From Enterococcus quebecensis (GTDB lineage Bacteria > Bacillota > Bacilli > Lactobacillales > Enterococcaceae), in NCBI RefSeq assembly GCF_001730365.1, contig NZ_MIKB01000014.1:186001-250000 (forward strand): a DNA stretch of 64,000 nucleotides, in the 5' to 3' direction. The translations under genes were made by a program, and so were the position numbers. Shown in pieces: positions 43,346-52,827 of the stretch (position 1 is the first letter of the stretch; every line of letters begins with the position of its first letter). Below the pieces are notes generated by a model that worked only from the letters and a program-made list of their open reading frames with translations, made no database searches and was not told the DNA's origin.

Positions 43346-44269
43346 TTAACTACACTTCTCAATAGCTTCTAAAAACCACTGTCTAAACAACTGTTCATCA
43401 ATATCAACACACACTCGGCTATTTGCCACTTTACCCAAATACCCATCTAAATCAACCAGTGTGGCTCCAGCAGTCAACGTACCTTGCGTTTCCACAGCAA
43501 CATAAGTCTCTTTTACCTCAAACATCTCAGGTGCTAATAAGTAGGCAATCGCACACCCATCATACATCTTCAATCCTTTATCCAAACTGCCCCCACGATA
43601 CTTTTTGAATAAATGATCAATCATATTACCCGTTCTATTCATTTTCTGAATTTCTTCGCGCTCTTTTGATAAAACTAATGCTTTCTCTCCAACGTCTAAT
43701 CCAACCATCGTTAAGGGTACTCTACTTTCAAAAACGATCTTCGCTGCTTCTGGATCAGCTGCAATATTGAACTCCGACAATGCGCCTTGATTTCCCCGTC
43801 CTAAAGAACCGCCCATGATTACAAGTTCTTCGATTCTCTCTACACATTCGGGATAAATTCTAAGTAAAAGCGCAATATTCGTCAATGGACCGATCCCAAC
43901 AATCGTCGTTTTTTCTTTAGAATCCATCAACACTTTATACATCTCGATCACTGCATGATTTTTTGTTAATAATTCATACTTAGATTCTGGAAATTCATAC
44001 CCATCCATACCCGTACTTCCGTGAATATCACTTGCATTGATTGCTTCACGAAGAAGCGGTCGATCAGAGCCGATCGCCACAGGAACATCTTTGTTCCAAA
44101 AAGCCAATAGTTTAAGCAGGTTTTTTGTCACTTTATCCACACTGACATTGCCTGCAACAGTGGTAAATAACTTGATGTCCAACCTTTCATCAAATAATGC
44201 AGCAGCAATTGCAACTGCGTCATCGATTCCAGGATCTGTATCGATGATGATTTTTCTTAGTTTTTTCAC
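43346..44269 (-). CDS. Inosine-uridine preferring nucleoside hydrolase
   Basis: 307 residues. IIIDTDPGIDDAVAI carries the calcium-binding Asp cluster (residues ~10-18), IVGIGPLTNIALLL and EFNIAADPEAAKIV are the family signatures, and DGCAIAYLL carries the last Asp. It splits ribonucleosides to base and ribose. The start is GTG 44267-44269, with AAGGAAGG 11 bases upstream. Sequence does not fix purine or pyrimidine preference. It stands alone between the small membrane protein gene and a hypothetical gene. Confidence 0.9.
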   Translation of the reverse strand: MKKLRKIIIDTDPGIDDAVAIAAALFDERLDIKLFTTVAGNVSVDKVTKNLLKLLAFWNKDVPVAIGSDRPLLREAINASDIHGSTGMDGYEFPESKYELLTKNHAVIEMYKVLMDSKEKTTIVGIGPLTNIALLLRIYPECVERIEELVIMGGSLGRGNQGALSEFNIAADPEAAKIVFESRVPLTMVGLDVGEKALVLSKEREEIQKMNRTGNMIDHLFKKYRGGSLDKGLKMYDGCAIAYLLAPEMFEVKETYVAVETQGTLTAGATLVDLDGYLGKVANSRVCVDIDEQLFRQWFLEAIEKCS

Positions 44270-44366
44270 TTTATGTTTTCCTTCCTTTAGACTTTAGTTA
44301 GCAAACACCCATTCTCACACGCTGATTTTTACTTCACTAAAGCCTCCCCTTTTTTTATATAAAAAA

Positions 44367-44398
44367 ACAGGAAACAGAAAAAGTGACTGTTCTCCTGT
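44367..44398 (-). terminator. Terminator of the gene at 44411
   Basis: Arms 44367-44377 and 44387-44398 pair with a bulge, followed on the minus strand by TTTTTTTATA. It lies 13 bases past the stop. Confidence 0.75.
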
Positions 44399-44410
44399 CC
44401 TCTTCTATTT

Positions 44411-44743
44411 TTAATAATCTAATTGTTTTAAGTGAAGCAAAAATGACTCTTTACTCAAACGTTTGATTGTATATAAACGTTCGATTTGCTTATGAAGTTT
44501 TTTATCTTCTTTGCTAGTGGGATCAAAAACATCCATCAACTTGTTGATCCCATATTCTATTAGAACACCCGCACCACCGCTACCAACAGTAAAGCCCATC
44601 GTATCCGTATCGTTTAATTGGCCTTTTTTGATTTCTGCGATGCTTTGACTAAAATCACCTTCAACAATAATTTCATCAGTCTTCTTGTCTAACTCAACTG
44701 CCAGTTCAGCTTTTGTTCTTACTGTAACTTGTTCAATAGCCAT
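44411..44743 (-). CDS. Conserved-type hypothetical protein
   Basis: 110 residues, soluble and helical with a glycine-rich middle (GFTVGSGGAGVLIEYGINKL). The N-terminus reads like a short beta-helix start (VRTKAELAVELDKKTDEIIV). I do not recognise a domain. It has a GGAGGT ribosome site and its own terminator. Function not assigned. Confidence 0.55.
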   Translation of the reverse strand: MAIEQVTVRTKAELAVELDKKTDEIIVEGDFSQSIAEIKKGQLNDTDTMGFTVGSGGAGVLIEYGINKLMDVFDPTSKEDKKLHKQIERLYTIKRLSKESFLLHLKQLDY

Positions 44744-44823
44744 CCCAAAAAACCTCCAATATCCTTTTTTAATTATTATACGCTATTCCTATTTTTTTGC
44801 TAGTGATACTTTAAATTAAATAA

Positions 44824-44863
44824 AAGGCGAGAAACAAACCATTTTCTGGTTTCTTCTCACCTT
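44824..44863 (-). terminator. Terminator of mprF
   Basis: Imperfect stem of about 15 pairs (AAGGTGAGAAGAAACCA against TGGTTTGTTTCTCGCCTT on the minus strand) followed by TTATTT. It ends the mprF transcript right after the stop codon. Confidence 0.8.
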
Positions 44864-44868
44864 CTATT

Positions 44869-47460
44869 TTATGATAGAATCATTGCCTCTTCTACCAAAG
44901 AAATACTCTTTCTTTTCCCGCGTTCTATCAACAAAACTAACTGGATAAATGCAAACCATACATTACTCTGCTTAGTGTAAGCAAAGTATCTAGGTTCCCA
45001 TGTTGTTACATAGCGCTCTTTTTCTTTTCTAGTATCCTTGAAACCATATAATTGATCACCATATTTATAAAAAACATTGATCAAACGCTCATTTAAAAAT
45101 GAATACTTTGTTTCACCAACATTGGATAATGGTGCTGTACCTAGATCGACAGAGCGATATCCTCGATTTTGATACTCAGCAATAAAATGCGTCAATAAAA
45201 AATCCGTACTATGCTCTGGCGCTTTTTCAGAATAACGCAATAAATCATAGGAAATTTCGTCATTTTGAATAATAGTCTTAGCGATGATAAAACCAATCAC
45301 TTCATGACCTTTATTCCTCATTATACCCATATCACTTAAAGACAAGTAGTCTCGATCAAATTGGCCGCCAACAAAATTTCGTTCCCGTTGACTCCCTAAC
45401 CATTCATCTGACACGCGTAATAGCTCTTGAAACAGCTCTTCAGAAACAGGTTCATGATACATCGTAAATGTATAACCTAGATTAGTTAAATGTTGCAATT
45501 CCATGCTATTTGTTGCTAAAGAAATTGGCGCTGAATCCACCATGGAAAAGTCAACAATTCCTTCTTCTCCAACCTTCATGAAATTATAGCCTAAATCATG
45601 TAAAATCATTGCATAGCTTTCACTGGTCCGATAAAAAGCTACTTGATAACCAAGCAAGTCAGCAGCGTTCATAAAAGCTAATGTCGCTTGCATCCATTTT
45701 GCTTTATGACCGACCGGATCGCCTAAAACAAAACATTTATTCGCTTTAATTTGATAACCAAATAACACTTCATCTTGCCCATTTTCCTGATAATAATAAT
45801 AAGTATAATTTTTTAAATACAATAACTGACTGCCTTCTGTTCCTCCATATTTATTGATCAATGCCGTTAAACGAGCTTCTTGAAAAGATTCACCCAATCT
45901 CTTATCCGTATCAGCCAAGTATTGATATAGCGTGATTAGACCAATCATTGAGATACCTAGTCCAACTAAACCAGAAAACCAGACATCGTCTGAAGGAAAT
46001 AGTAAAAACATATGGGGCAGCGGACCGTTTTTATCTGGATGTGAGCTGTAATAACCAGCAACCGCATAAATAATAAATAAGAAACTGAACAAAATACTGT
46101 CAACGGCTAGCGCTCCCCAAGAATAAACAAATTTTTCTCGGTAGAACTCTTTTCTAGCCAAGAAAACAGCTGAAAGAATCACTAGATAAACAAGTATCAG
46201 CTGCCAAGATGCCGTTCTTGAAATCGTATTAATAATTCCAAAAATCAATAAACCAATCGTTGGCCAATAAGCTTTCTTTACTTTCATAGAAATTCCTCTA
46301 GCCAGACCCAAAAGTAAAAAACCAATCAGCATATTAAATGTTTGATCTAAAAAATCAAAAGAAAATGGCGTTAAAAATTTAAACAACTGACTAACATTTG
46401 ATAAATTCGTGATCGTGGATAATAAAACCATCATTATTCCAGCAAAATAAAGGGCTGCAACTAAAATTAAATGAGCCATTTTTTGTGAAAAAATTCGTGG
46501 CAGATCATCTAAAAATCGATTGATTTTAACACCTGTTTGATGGATAAATAAAATAATTCCAGTAATAAAAGGCAATACATAATAAAATAGTCGATAATAA
46601 ATCAGCCAGACAACTGCTGTTGATTGGCTCACACCTAGCTGTGACAAGCTCAGAATCATCAACACATCAAACGTCCCCATGCCGCCAGGTACCATTGTCA
46701 ACATCCCAATCAACGTTGCGATTACAAACATAGGATACACCGAAAGCAAAGACACATCGACTTGCATCAAAGCACCTACACTTAAAAAGACAAACATTGC
46801 ACCTAACCATTGGCCTAAAGATGCTCCAAACAATAAAAAAATACCTTTCGGGAAAAAATCTTTAAATAAAGTATACTTCTTAAATTGAGTAAACAACAAT
46901 AACGCTGGCGCAATCAGACTTCCTGCAAGTAGCCATACCCAATACTCTGTGAACAAACTATTTGGACGAATAAAAAAAATATCTATAAAGGCTAAAAATG
47001 CTAGAATAGAGAGACCAGAAATCATGAATAACGCCACTTTAGAAACCGTTGCTACAACTTTTTTTCGAGAAACATCTTTTCCATAAAAATTAGCTCGCAA
47101 GGTTGCCCCTACAACGCCACCAAAGCCTGCGAGATTATTGATCGTATTTGTGACCCATGCACAGACAAACCATTCCCAACGACTCATTTTCGGCTTTCCC
47201 TGCTCTTCCAATACTTTGACTACCACTAAATCATATAAAAGCATCGGCAATACACCAACTAAACCAACTAGTACCATTCCTATGATACGAAAACGACTTT
47301 GTTGCCCCATTGTGTGGAAGACATCTTGCCAAGTCATTCCCTGAACGATATGCGTCACTTGGTTCGCTACAAATATCAAGACTGAACCAAGAAAAATTAG
47401 TTTTAACAATAAGCTATGTGCTTTCAACCAATGAAATAGTTGATTGAGCTTAAGTTTCAT
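44869..47460 (-). CDS. mprF: Lysylphosphatidylglycerol flippase/synthetase
   Basis: 863 residues. About 14 transmembrane helices fill residues 15-520 (flippase), and a soluble GNAT-type synthase domain follows (about 530-863; YYYYQENGQDEVLFGYQIKA, ERNFVGGQFDRDYLSL and VDLGTAPLSNVGE). It moves lysine from Lys-tRNA to phosphatidylglycerol and flips the lipid, giving resistance to cationic peptides. Enterococci usually have two copies; this one is in the origin-proximal location known for one of them in E. faecalis. It is monocistronic. Confidence 0.93.
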   Translation of the reverse strand: MKLKLNQLFHWLKAHSLLLKLIFLGSVLIFVANQVTHIVQGMTWQDVFHTMGQQSRFRIIGMVLVGLVGVLPMLLYDLVVVKVLEEQGKPKMSRWEWFVCAWVTNTINNLAGFGGVVGATLRANFYGKDVSRKKVVATVSKVALFMISGLSILAFLAFIDIFFIRPNSLFTEYWVWLLAGSLIAPALLLFTQFKKYTLFKDFFPKGIFLLFGASLGQWLGAMFVFLSVGALMQVDVSLLSVYPMFVIATLIGMLTMVPGGMGTFDVLMILSLSQLGVSQSTAVVWLIYYRLFYYVLPFITGIILFIHQTGVKINRFLDDLPRIFSQKMAHLILVAALYFAGIMMVLLSTITNLSNVSQLFKFLTPFSFDFLDQTFNMLIGFLLLGLARGISMKVKKAYWPTIGLLIFGIINTISRTASWQLILVYLVILSAVFLARKEFYREKFVYSWGALAVDSILFSFLFIIYAVAGYYSSHPDKNGPLPHMFLLFPSDDVWFSGLVGLGISMIGLITLYQYLADTDKRLGESFQEARLTALINKYGGTEGSQLLYLKNYTYYYYQENGQDEVLFGYQIKANKCFVLGDPVGHKAKWMQATLAFMNAADLLGYQVAFYRTSESYAMILHDLGYNFMKVGEEGIVDFSMVDSAPISLATNSMELQHLTNLGYTFTMYHEPVSEELFQELLRVSDEWLGSQRERNFVGGQFDRDYLSLSDMGIMRNKGHEVIGFIIAKTIIQNDEISYDLLRYSEKAPEHSTDFLLTHFIAEYQNRGYRSVDLGTAPLSNVGETKYSFLNERLINVFYKYGDQLYGFKDTRKEKERYVTTWEPRYFAYTKQSNVWFAFIQLVLLIERGKRKSISLVEEAMILS

Positions 47461-47564
47461 CCATTCACCACCTCTCTTGTAATCAAGTTTTCTTTTATAT
47501 GTTAGCGTATAACGGATTATTTTTCCACTTAGGTTCTTCTATTTGCTTTTTTTCTACAAAAAAA

Positions 47565-47600
47565 TAGTTGTTAAACTCAACTATCAGAGCTTAACAACTA
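47565..47600 (-). terminator. Terminator of the dha-gldA operon
   Basis: Perfect 10-base arms (47565-47574, 47591-47600), followed on the minus strand by TTTTTTTGTAG. It lies just past the gldA stop. Confidence 0.85.
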
Positions 47601-47611
47601 CTTTCATCTAA

Positions 47612-48742
47612 CTATTTATGATTCTTATATTCTTGACCCATTTTATCTGCTACGATGATCGCAGCTTTCACCTGATCGACTGTGATTGGGAATGGCATTG
47701 AATGAATTGATTCTTCTGGAATACACGATTTTTCTGCCACTTCTGTTAACTCTGCATCTGAAATTTCTTTCACACCCAAATCTGCTAAACAAACAGGCAA
47801 TCCAATGGACAAAGCAAAATCAAGGACTTCATATAATTCCGCCTTTGGTGCATTTTCTAAAACCAACTGACAAATTGTGCTAAACGCCACTTTTTCACCA
47901 TGGGTTGCTCCGTGAGCATCATGTAAAACCGTCAAACCATCATGGATCGCATGAATTGCAGCCAGTCCAGCACTTTCAAAACCTAAACCTGAAAGTAAGA
48001 TGTTTGCCTCAATAATATTTTCTAGCGCAGGTGTTACAACATTATTATCAGAGGCCTCTTTCGCTTTTAAACCGTCTTCTAAAATTGTTTCGTAACATAA
48101 CTTGGCCAATGCCAAAGCTGTATTCGTTCCTTTAGCTGGTGGACAGACACCTTCACGTGCTCCACAAGGTAAACCAGCGTTTACATTAGAATAAGAATTA
48201 TGTGTTGCTCTTGCTTCAAAGTACGTTGATAATGCATCACCCATACCAGAAACTAAGAAACGTGTAGGAGCGTTAGCAATAACGACCGTATCAATTAGAA
48301 CCACACTTGGACTTTGAACAAAGTAAGCATAATCATCGAATTGACCATCTTCTGTATAAAGTACAGCTGAATGGCTAGTCGGCGCATCTGTTGCAACGAT
48401 TGTTGGCACAATGATTAAGTTATGACCTTCAGCTACACATTTGGCTGTGTCAATCGCTTTACCTCCACCAAGACCAATTACACAATCACAATTGTTTTCC
48501 TCAGCCACTTTTTGCAGACGCGCAACTTCTACTCGTGACGCTTCTCCGTGGAAATTACTTTCTACAAAAGAAATATCAAACGTTTCAGCGGTTTTATCTA
48601 GCTTATCTTTTACTCGATTAACATCATCTGCATGTGCAATCAATAATGCTTTTTTACCAAATGTTGTGACAAAATAACCTAGATTCAATAACTCATCTTC
48701 ACCTTGAACATACTTCGTTGGACTGATAAATGCTTTTCTCAT
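47612..48742 (-). CDS. gldA: Glycerol dehydrogenase
   Basis: 376 residues of the iron/zinc alcohol dehydrogenase family. FGKKALLIAHADDV is the N-terminal Rossmann part, GLGGGKAIDTAK binds NAD, and the metal His residues are in HAIHDGLTVL and HGATHGEKVAF. It oxidises glycerol to dihydroxyacetone, which the upstream dhaKLM products phosphorylate. It is the last gene of the operon (dhaK, dhaL, dhaM, gldA), 23 bases after dhaM. Together they feed anaerobic glycerol carbon into glycolysis. Confidence 0.95.
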   Translation of the reverse strand: MRKAFISPTKYVQGEDELLNLGYFVTTFGKKALLIAHADDVNRVKDKLDKTAETFDISFVESNFHGEASRVEVARLQKVAEENNCDCVIGLGGGKAIDTAKCVAEGHNLIIVPTIVATDAPTSHSAVLYTEDGQFDDYAYFVQSPSVVLIDTVVIANAPTRFLVSGMGDALSTYFEARATHNSYSNVNAGLPCGAREGVCPPAKGTNTALALAKLCYETILEDGLKAKEASDNNVVTPALENIIEANILLSGLGFESAGLAAIHAIHDGLTVLHDAHGATHGEKVAFSTICQLVLENAPKAELYEVLDFALSIGLPVCLADLGVKEISDAELTEVAEKSCIPEESIHSMPFPITVDQVKAAIIVADKMGQEYKNHK

Positions 48743-48765
48743 GTTTACAAACTCCTATTCTTTTC

Positions 48766-49134
48766 TTATTTTATTTTTAAAGGAACCAATTGTTCCTTTA
48801 TGGTTTCAATTGGTGTATCTACTTGCAGTAAAGCTGCAGCTGTATATGCACTTTCTACTAGAGCTGTATCAAATAACAACACTTCTTTCTCCGTCATATC
48901 AATGGCCATTTCTAAATTCATCTTGGCACTGCCTAAATCATAAAACGCTAGTAATGTCTGGGCTGGATTTTTTTCAAATGCATCTATGATTTTTTCAAAT
49001 GACGTTCCAACTTCTCCTTGTTCCAATCCTGCGGCAACAGTTATTGGAACATCTTTTGCTACTTCCTTGATCAGGCGGTCAACACCTTCACCGATTTCTT
49101 TAACATGTGATACGATCACTACTCCATTACTCAT
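48766..49134 (-). CDS. dhaM: Dihydroxyacetone kinase phosphotransfer subunit
   Basis: 122 residues of the PTS EIIA-mannose type fold. GVVIVSHVKEIGEGVDRLI carries the phosphorylatable His (about residue 9), and GLEQGEVGTSFEKI and LLAFYDLGSAKMN are typical. It passes phosphate from HPr to the ADP bound to DhaL. I chose ATG 49132-49134; a TTG-like frame up to 49143 adds three residues. It overlaps dhaL by 8 bases. Only the EIIA-like domain is present, as in other Firmicutes. Confidence 0.92.
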   Translation of the reverse strand: MSNGVVIVSHVKEIGEGVDRLIKEVAKDVPITVAAGLEQGEVGTSFEKIIDAFEKNPAQTLLAFYDLGSAKMNLEMAIDMTEKEVLLFDTALVESAYTAAALLQVDTPIETIKEQLVPLKIK

Positions 49135-49714
49135 CAAATACACCAGCTTCCATCAATGATTGAAAGAAATACCTGCTAGACATCGCCCCTGGATCAATAT
49201 GACCAATGGAGCGTTCACCGACATAAGAGGCACGTCCTTTCGTTGCAACGATATCTTTTGTTGCTTCCACAGCTGATTCCAAAACATCTTCTGTTAAACC
49301 ACCTGTTTTAATTGCTTCAATTGCTGGTGCCCATTCATCCAACATCGTTTTTTCACCAGGTTGGCTATTCCCTCGTTTTTCAATACCAGCTAATCCAGCT
49401 TCCAAGATAGGTAGTGCATCTGACGTTGTCGCCGAAGCTTTAGCCATCTCCATCATGGCTGTTCCATAAAGGGGACCAGAAGCTCCACCGACTTTACTGA
49501 TCAATGCCATTGCAGTTAGCTTAAAAACATCTTGTATCGTTTCTGGATTTTTACTTTGTAAGCTTTCACTCACAGCCTCCATGCCACGAGACATATTATT
49601 TCCATGATCGCCATCACCAATCGGTGTGTCTAGCTCACTTAAATAGTCTTTATTCTTATCGATTTTTTCTTTGAACAAGTTTAATGTCTGCTTTAAATTG
49701 TCTACAGTAAACAT
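49127..49714 (-). CDS. dhaL: Dihydroxyacetone kinase nucleotide-binding subunit
   Basis: 195 residues, all-helical. LDTPIGDGDHGNNMSRGMEA carries the Asp metal ligands, GGASGPLYGTAMMEMA the nucleotide-binding loop and ASYVGERSIGHIDPGAMSS the C-terminal Asp-Pro-Gly. DhaL holds ADP as a bound cofactor that DhaM re-phosphorylates. It lies between dhaK (146 bases upstream) and dhaM. Confidence 0.94.
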   Translation of the reverse strand: MFTVDNLKQTLNLFKEKIDKNKDYLSELDTPIGDGDHGNNMSRGMEAVSESLQSKNPETIQDVFKLTAMALISKVGGASGPLYGTAMMEMAKASATTSDALPILEAGLAGIEKRGNSQPGEKTMLDEWAPAIEAIKTGGLTEDVLESAVEATKDIVATKGRASYVGERSIGHIDPGAMSSRYFFQSLMEAGVFDE

Positions 49715-49860
49715 TGAAATTCCTCCTAATTTGAAAGCTGAACGAGTTCGTCTTCCTTCGACTGGAAAATTGATTATGATGCTTTTTTCCCGAGAAGAAA
49801 GCTCGTGAAGCTAGATATTACAAACTCACAATTTTCTAGGTAATTCTATAGTAAGCTTTC

Positions 49861-50844
49861 TTACCAAGCTACTGTGTCAACCTCTTCATTTAACGCTTTT
49901 ATCCAATCATCCTCTATTTTCAGCATCGTCACAGAAAGCCCGGCCATTTCTAAAGAAGTCATGTAATTTCCAACTTTTGAAAAAGAAACTTCTATATCTT
50001 CCTCATTCAATAAATTCAGCGCATCATTATAAAAAATATATTGTTCCATCAATGGTGTTCCACCCAATCCATTAATCAAAATAGCAAACTGTTCCCCTTT
50101 GCTCCACTGAAATGCATCTTTCAATTTAGAAACCAATTCTTCAGCCATCTCTTTAGATGGTTTAATTTTTTCTCGTTTATATCCAGGCTCTCCATGAATA
50201 CCTACACCAAATTCAATTTCATCATCTGCTAAAACAAAACCTGCTTTTCCAACTTCTGGAACAGTTGCACCAGTTAAAGCCACTCCAATTGTTTTTAAAT
50301 TTTTCACAACTTTTTCACCTAATGCAACTAACTCTTCTACCGTTGCACCTTTACGTGCTGCTGCTCCTAAAATTTTATGGACTAAAATTGTTCCAGCTAC
50401 ACCTCGCCTACCTTGAGTATACGTACTATCTTCAACTGCAATATCATCATCTACAACAACTGTGCCAACTTTGATATCCTCCATTTCAGCCAAATCTTTT
50501 GCCATATCAAAGTTCATGATATCTCCCGAATAGTTCTTCACAACCATTACAACACCTTGTCCTTGATCAACTGCCTTGATTCCTTCAAAGATTTGATCTG
50601 GTGTTGGTGATGTAAAAACTTGTCCACAAACAGCCGCCTGTAACATCCCAGATCCTAAAAATCCAGCATGGGCTGGTTCATGACCGCTTCCACCTCCACT
50701 GATTAAAGCAACTTGTTTTGCGATTTCTTTTTGCTTTAAAACAAAGGTCTCCGGCACTTGCTGGATTTTCTCATGATGAGCACGAACAAAACCCTGTACC
50801 ATTTCTGGAACTACATTTTGCGCTTGATTGATGATTTTTTTCAT
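49861..50844 (-). CDS. dhaK: Dihydroxyacetone kinase substrate-binding subunit
   Basis: 327 residues. VALISGGGSGHEPAHAGFLG is the substrate loop, VVKNYSGDIMNFDMA holds the catalytic Asp, and FGVGIHGEPGYKREK the His that binds dihydroxyacetone as a hemiaminal (about residue 215). First gene of the operon. The upstream region shows a promoter, a cre-like site and a DhaS-type operator, so it should be induced by dihydroxyacetone and repressed by good carbon sources. Confidence 0.95.
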   Translation of the reverse strand: MKKIINQAQNVVPEMVQGFVRAHHEKIQQVPETFVLKQKEIAKQVALISGGGSGHEPAHAGFLGSGMLQAAVCGQVFTSPTPDQIFEGIKAVDQGQGVVMVVKNYSGDIMNFDMAKDLAEMEDIKVGTVVVDDDIAVEDSTYTQGRRGVAGTILVHKILGAAARKGATVEELVALGEKVVKNLKTIGVALTGATVPEVGKAGFVLADDEIEFGVGIHGEPGYKREKIKPSKEMAEELVSKLKDAFQWSKGEQFAILINGLGGTPLMEQYIFYNDALNLLNEEDIEVSFSKVGNYMTSLEMAGLSVTMLKIEDDWIKALNEEVDTVAW

Positions 50845-50901
50845 ATGATTTCCTCCTATTCTGCTATTGAACCTAAACGAATTCTTTCAGTCTTTATCTT
50901 T

Positions 50902-50915
50902 TGTATACGTTTACA
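50902..50915 (-). promoter_or_regulatory. cre-like site over the dhaK promoter
   Basis: On the minus strand TGTAAACGTATACA matches the CcpA cre consensus except at one position. It overlaps the -10 of dhaK. This suggests catabolite repression. Confidence 0.65.
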
Positions 50916-50941
50916 ATACGCTCATATGAAAAAAGATGCAA
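50913..50941 (-). promoter_or_regulatory. dhaK promoter
   Basis: On the minus strand TTGCAT (complement of 50936-50941) and TATTGT (complement of 50913-50918) have 17-base spacing. The DhaS-like operator sits directly upstream of the -35, the position expected for an activator. Confidence 0.65.
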
Positions 50942-50942
50942 C

Positions 50943-50964
50943 GGACAAAAAAGATTATGTGTCC
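50943..50964. promoter_or_regulatory. DhaS-type operator between dhaK and dhaQ
   Basis: GGACAAAA, six bases, ATGTGTCC. From memory the Lactococcus lactis DhaS operator reads GGACACAT-N6-ATTTGTCC, which on the other strand is GGACAAAT-N6-ATGTGTCC, so this site differs at one base. It is located between divergent dhaK and dhaQ. Confidence 0.8.
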
Positions 50965-51058
50965 GCTTTCATTTAGATCTTTTATTGCAATCTATAGTTT
51001 TCAGAAAGAAGACAGCGTATAATAGAGGCAGATATTACTTGAAAAGGAGCAAAAGCTC

Positions 51059-52051
51059 ATGAAACAATTGATTAATTCTAGTGGAAACATCCGCCAGCAC
51101 TTATTAGCCGGACTCACTTATACATATAATGATAAACTAAACTGGCACGCCCAAACTGGGATCGTTACTAAAAAAATAATTCCTAATGATAAAGTTGTTT
51201 TAATCAGCGGAGGAGGCTGTGGTCATGAACCGGCTCATGTAGGCTATATCGGTGAGAATATGCTAGATTGTGCAGTGATGGGGACGATTTTTGAACCTCC
51301 AGCGAGTTCAGAAATTCTTCAAGCTATTGAAAAAACATACAACGGTCACGGCACTTTACTAATTATTAAAAACTTTGAAAAAGATTTAGCACGCTTTCTG
51401 GAAGCGGAACGCTTAGCAAAAGCAAAAGGCATGCTTATTTCTCATGTAGTCGTAGATGATGACTGTTCTATTGAAAGTGGCACATTTAAAAAAAGACGGC
51501 GTGGTGTGGCGGGAACTATTTTTGTCCATAAAATCTTAGGAGCTGCTGCTTCGGAGGGGAAAACGTTAGATGAACTCCAACTATTAGGCGAAAATTTGAT
51601 TCCAATGATCAAAACATTAGGTGTTGCCTTCTCACCTGCATCGCCTATTGGCGTCATCCCTCAACAATACGAACTGGCAGAAGACGAAATGTATTTTGGA
51701 ATCGGTATCCACGGAGAGCCTGGCTATCGTATTGAAACAATGCAGTCTTCTGAACGAATTGCGATCGAACTTGTAAATAAGTTAAAACAGCAATATGACA
51801 GAAATGAGCTAGAAAAAGCCGCAATATTGGTAAATGGCTTAGGAGGAATCCCTCTATTGGAACTTGGTATTTTTATGAATGACGTACAACAATTATTGGA
51901 TATTGAAGATATTGGGATTAGCTACAAACGTATGGGGAATTTTTTAACTGCATATAATACAGACGGGCTTTCATTGACTTTATTGGCAATTCAAGATGAA
52001 AAATGGTTGGACTATTTAAACATTCCAACCGATGCCTTTGGCTGGAAATAA
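51059..52051 (+). CDS. dhaQ: DhaQ-type coactivator (DhaK paralogue)
   Basis: 330 residues, clearly homologous to the adjacent DhaK: VVLISGGGCGHEPAHVGYIG and FGIGIHGEPGYRIE are kept, so it can bind dihydroxyacetone through the His. The catalytic region is changed, with IIKNFEKDLARFLEAE in place of the NYSGD of DhaK, so it is probably not a kinase. In L. lactis DhaQ binds dihydroxyacetone and joins DhaS to activate the dha operon. A TATAAT at 51018-51023 may be its -10. It is divergent from dhaK and is followed by the convergent dhaS. Confidence 0.88.
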   Translation: MKQLINSSGNIRQHLLAGLTYTYNDKLNWHAQTGIVTKKIIPNDKVVLISGGGCGHEPAHVGYIGENMLDCAVMGTIFEPPASSEILQAIEKTYNGHGTLLIIKNFEKDLARFLEAERLAKAKGMLISHVVVDDDCSIESGTFKKRRRGVAGTIFVHKILGAAASEGKTLDELQLLGENLIPMIKTLGVAFSPASPIGVIPQQYELAEDEMYFGIGIHGEPGYRIETMQSSERIAIELVNKLKQQYDRNELEKAAILVNGLGGIPLLELGIFMNDVQQLLDIEDIGISYKRMGNFLTAYNTDGLSLTLLAIQDEKWLDYLNIPTDAFGWK

Positions 52052-52073
52052 AAACGACTAAATAGAATAATTC

Positions 52074-52127
52074 AAAAAACAATAAACATCAGTGTAATTA
52101 AACTGTACACCGATGTTTATTGTTTTT
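52074..52127. terminator. Bidirectional terminator between dhaQ and dhaS
   Basis: Outer arms (52074-52090 and 52112-52127) pair over about 16 bases, with an inner AGTGTA/TGTACAC-like pairing. A-rich and T-rich ends allow termination from both sides. It overlaps the last bases of dhaS. Confidence 0.8.
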
Positions 52128-52665
52128 CTTTAAATCCCATTAAAAATGCCAACTTCATTTGTTCAGCAAAGCATCTTGATTCCGTCTTGCATCCCTCTAC
52201 AATCCACTTTGTTGTCAAGGAAACAAAGGCACTTGCATAAAAATTTTCCAAAAACAAACGGTCAGATTCTTTAATACCATCTTCTGGTTCATATTTAACC
52301 ACAAGCACTTGATTGATCAATACTTTTAAATGCCGAGTGTAATATTCCTGAAAAGAGTTTTGTCCATCAAAAAGCAAGATCTTTCGGTAAAAAATTTGGT
52401 TTTCTTCAAAATATGCAAATAGATTCTCTACAATAACCTGCCAACCTTCATATGTAAGATTATCCTCAATTTTCTCAATTGCTTCTTGTTGAAAGATCCA
52501 ATCTACCAACTCATATTTATCCTGAAAATAATCATAAAACGTTTGTCGGCGCATATGACTTTCTTGCATGATTTTTGCAATTGTCACCTTTTCAAATCCA
52601 ATATCTGTAACCAATTTTTTAAATACCTTTGCAATTTTCTTTTTCGTAATCAATGATCCTGTCAT
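52117..52665 (-). CDS. dhaS: TetR-family activator of the dha operon
   Basis: 182 residues. An N-terminal TetR helix-turn-helix (KKIAKVFKKLVTDIGFEKVT, then IAKIMQESHMRRQTFYDYFQ) is followed by a helical ligand domain. Neighbours dhaQ and dhaK and the DhaS-type operator at 50943-50964 support DhaS, which needs DhaQ loaded with dihydroxyacetone to activate. The identification rests more on context than on sequence, because TetR proteins are diverse. Confidence 0.85.
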   Translation of the reverse strand: MTGSLITKKKIAKVFKKLVTDIGFEKVTIAKIMQESHMRRQTFYDYFQDKYELVDWIFQQEAIEKIEDNLTYEGWQVIVENLFAYFEENQIFYRKILLFDGQNSFQEYYTRHLKVLINQVLVVKYEPEDGIKESDRLFLENFYASAFVSLTTKWIVEGCKTESRCFAEQMKLAFLMGFKEKQ

Positions 52666-52827
52666 TTGCCTGCACCTTTAATTTTTTTATTGCTTTTATT
52701 GTAACAGGTAATTGATATTTAGAAAATCAATGATTATATAAAAATAAGATAAAGTTGGAGAAGTTACTCCCCAGCTTTATCTTGAAAAAATCATATCAAA
52801 AAACATTGCCTTCTCTATTTTCTTACT

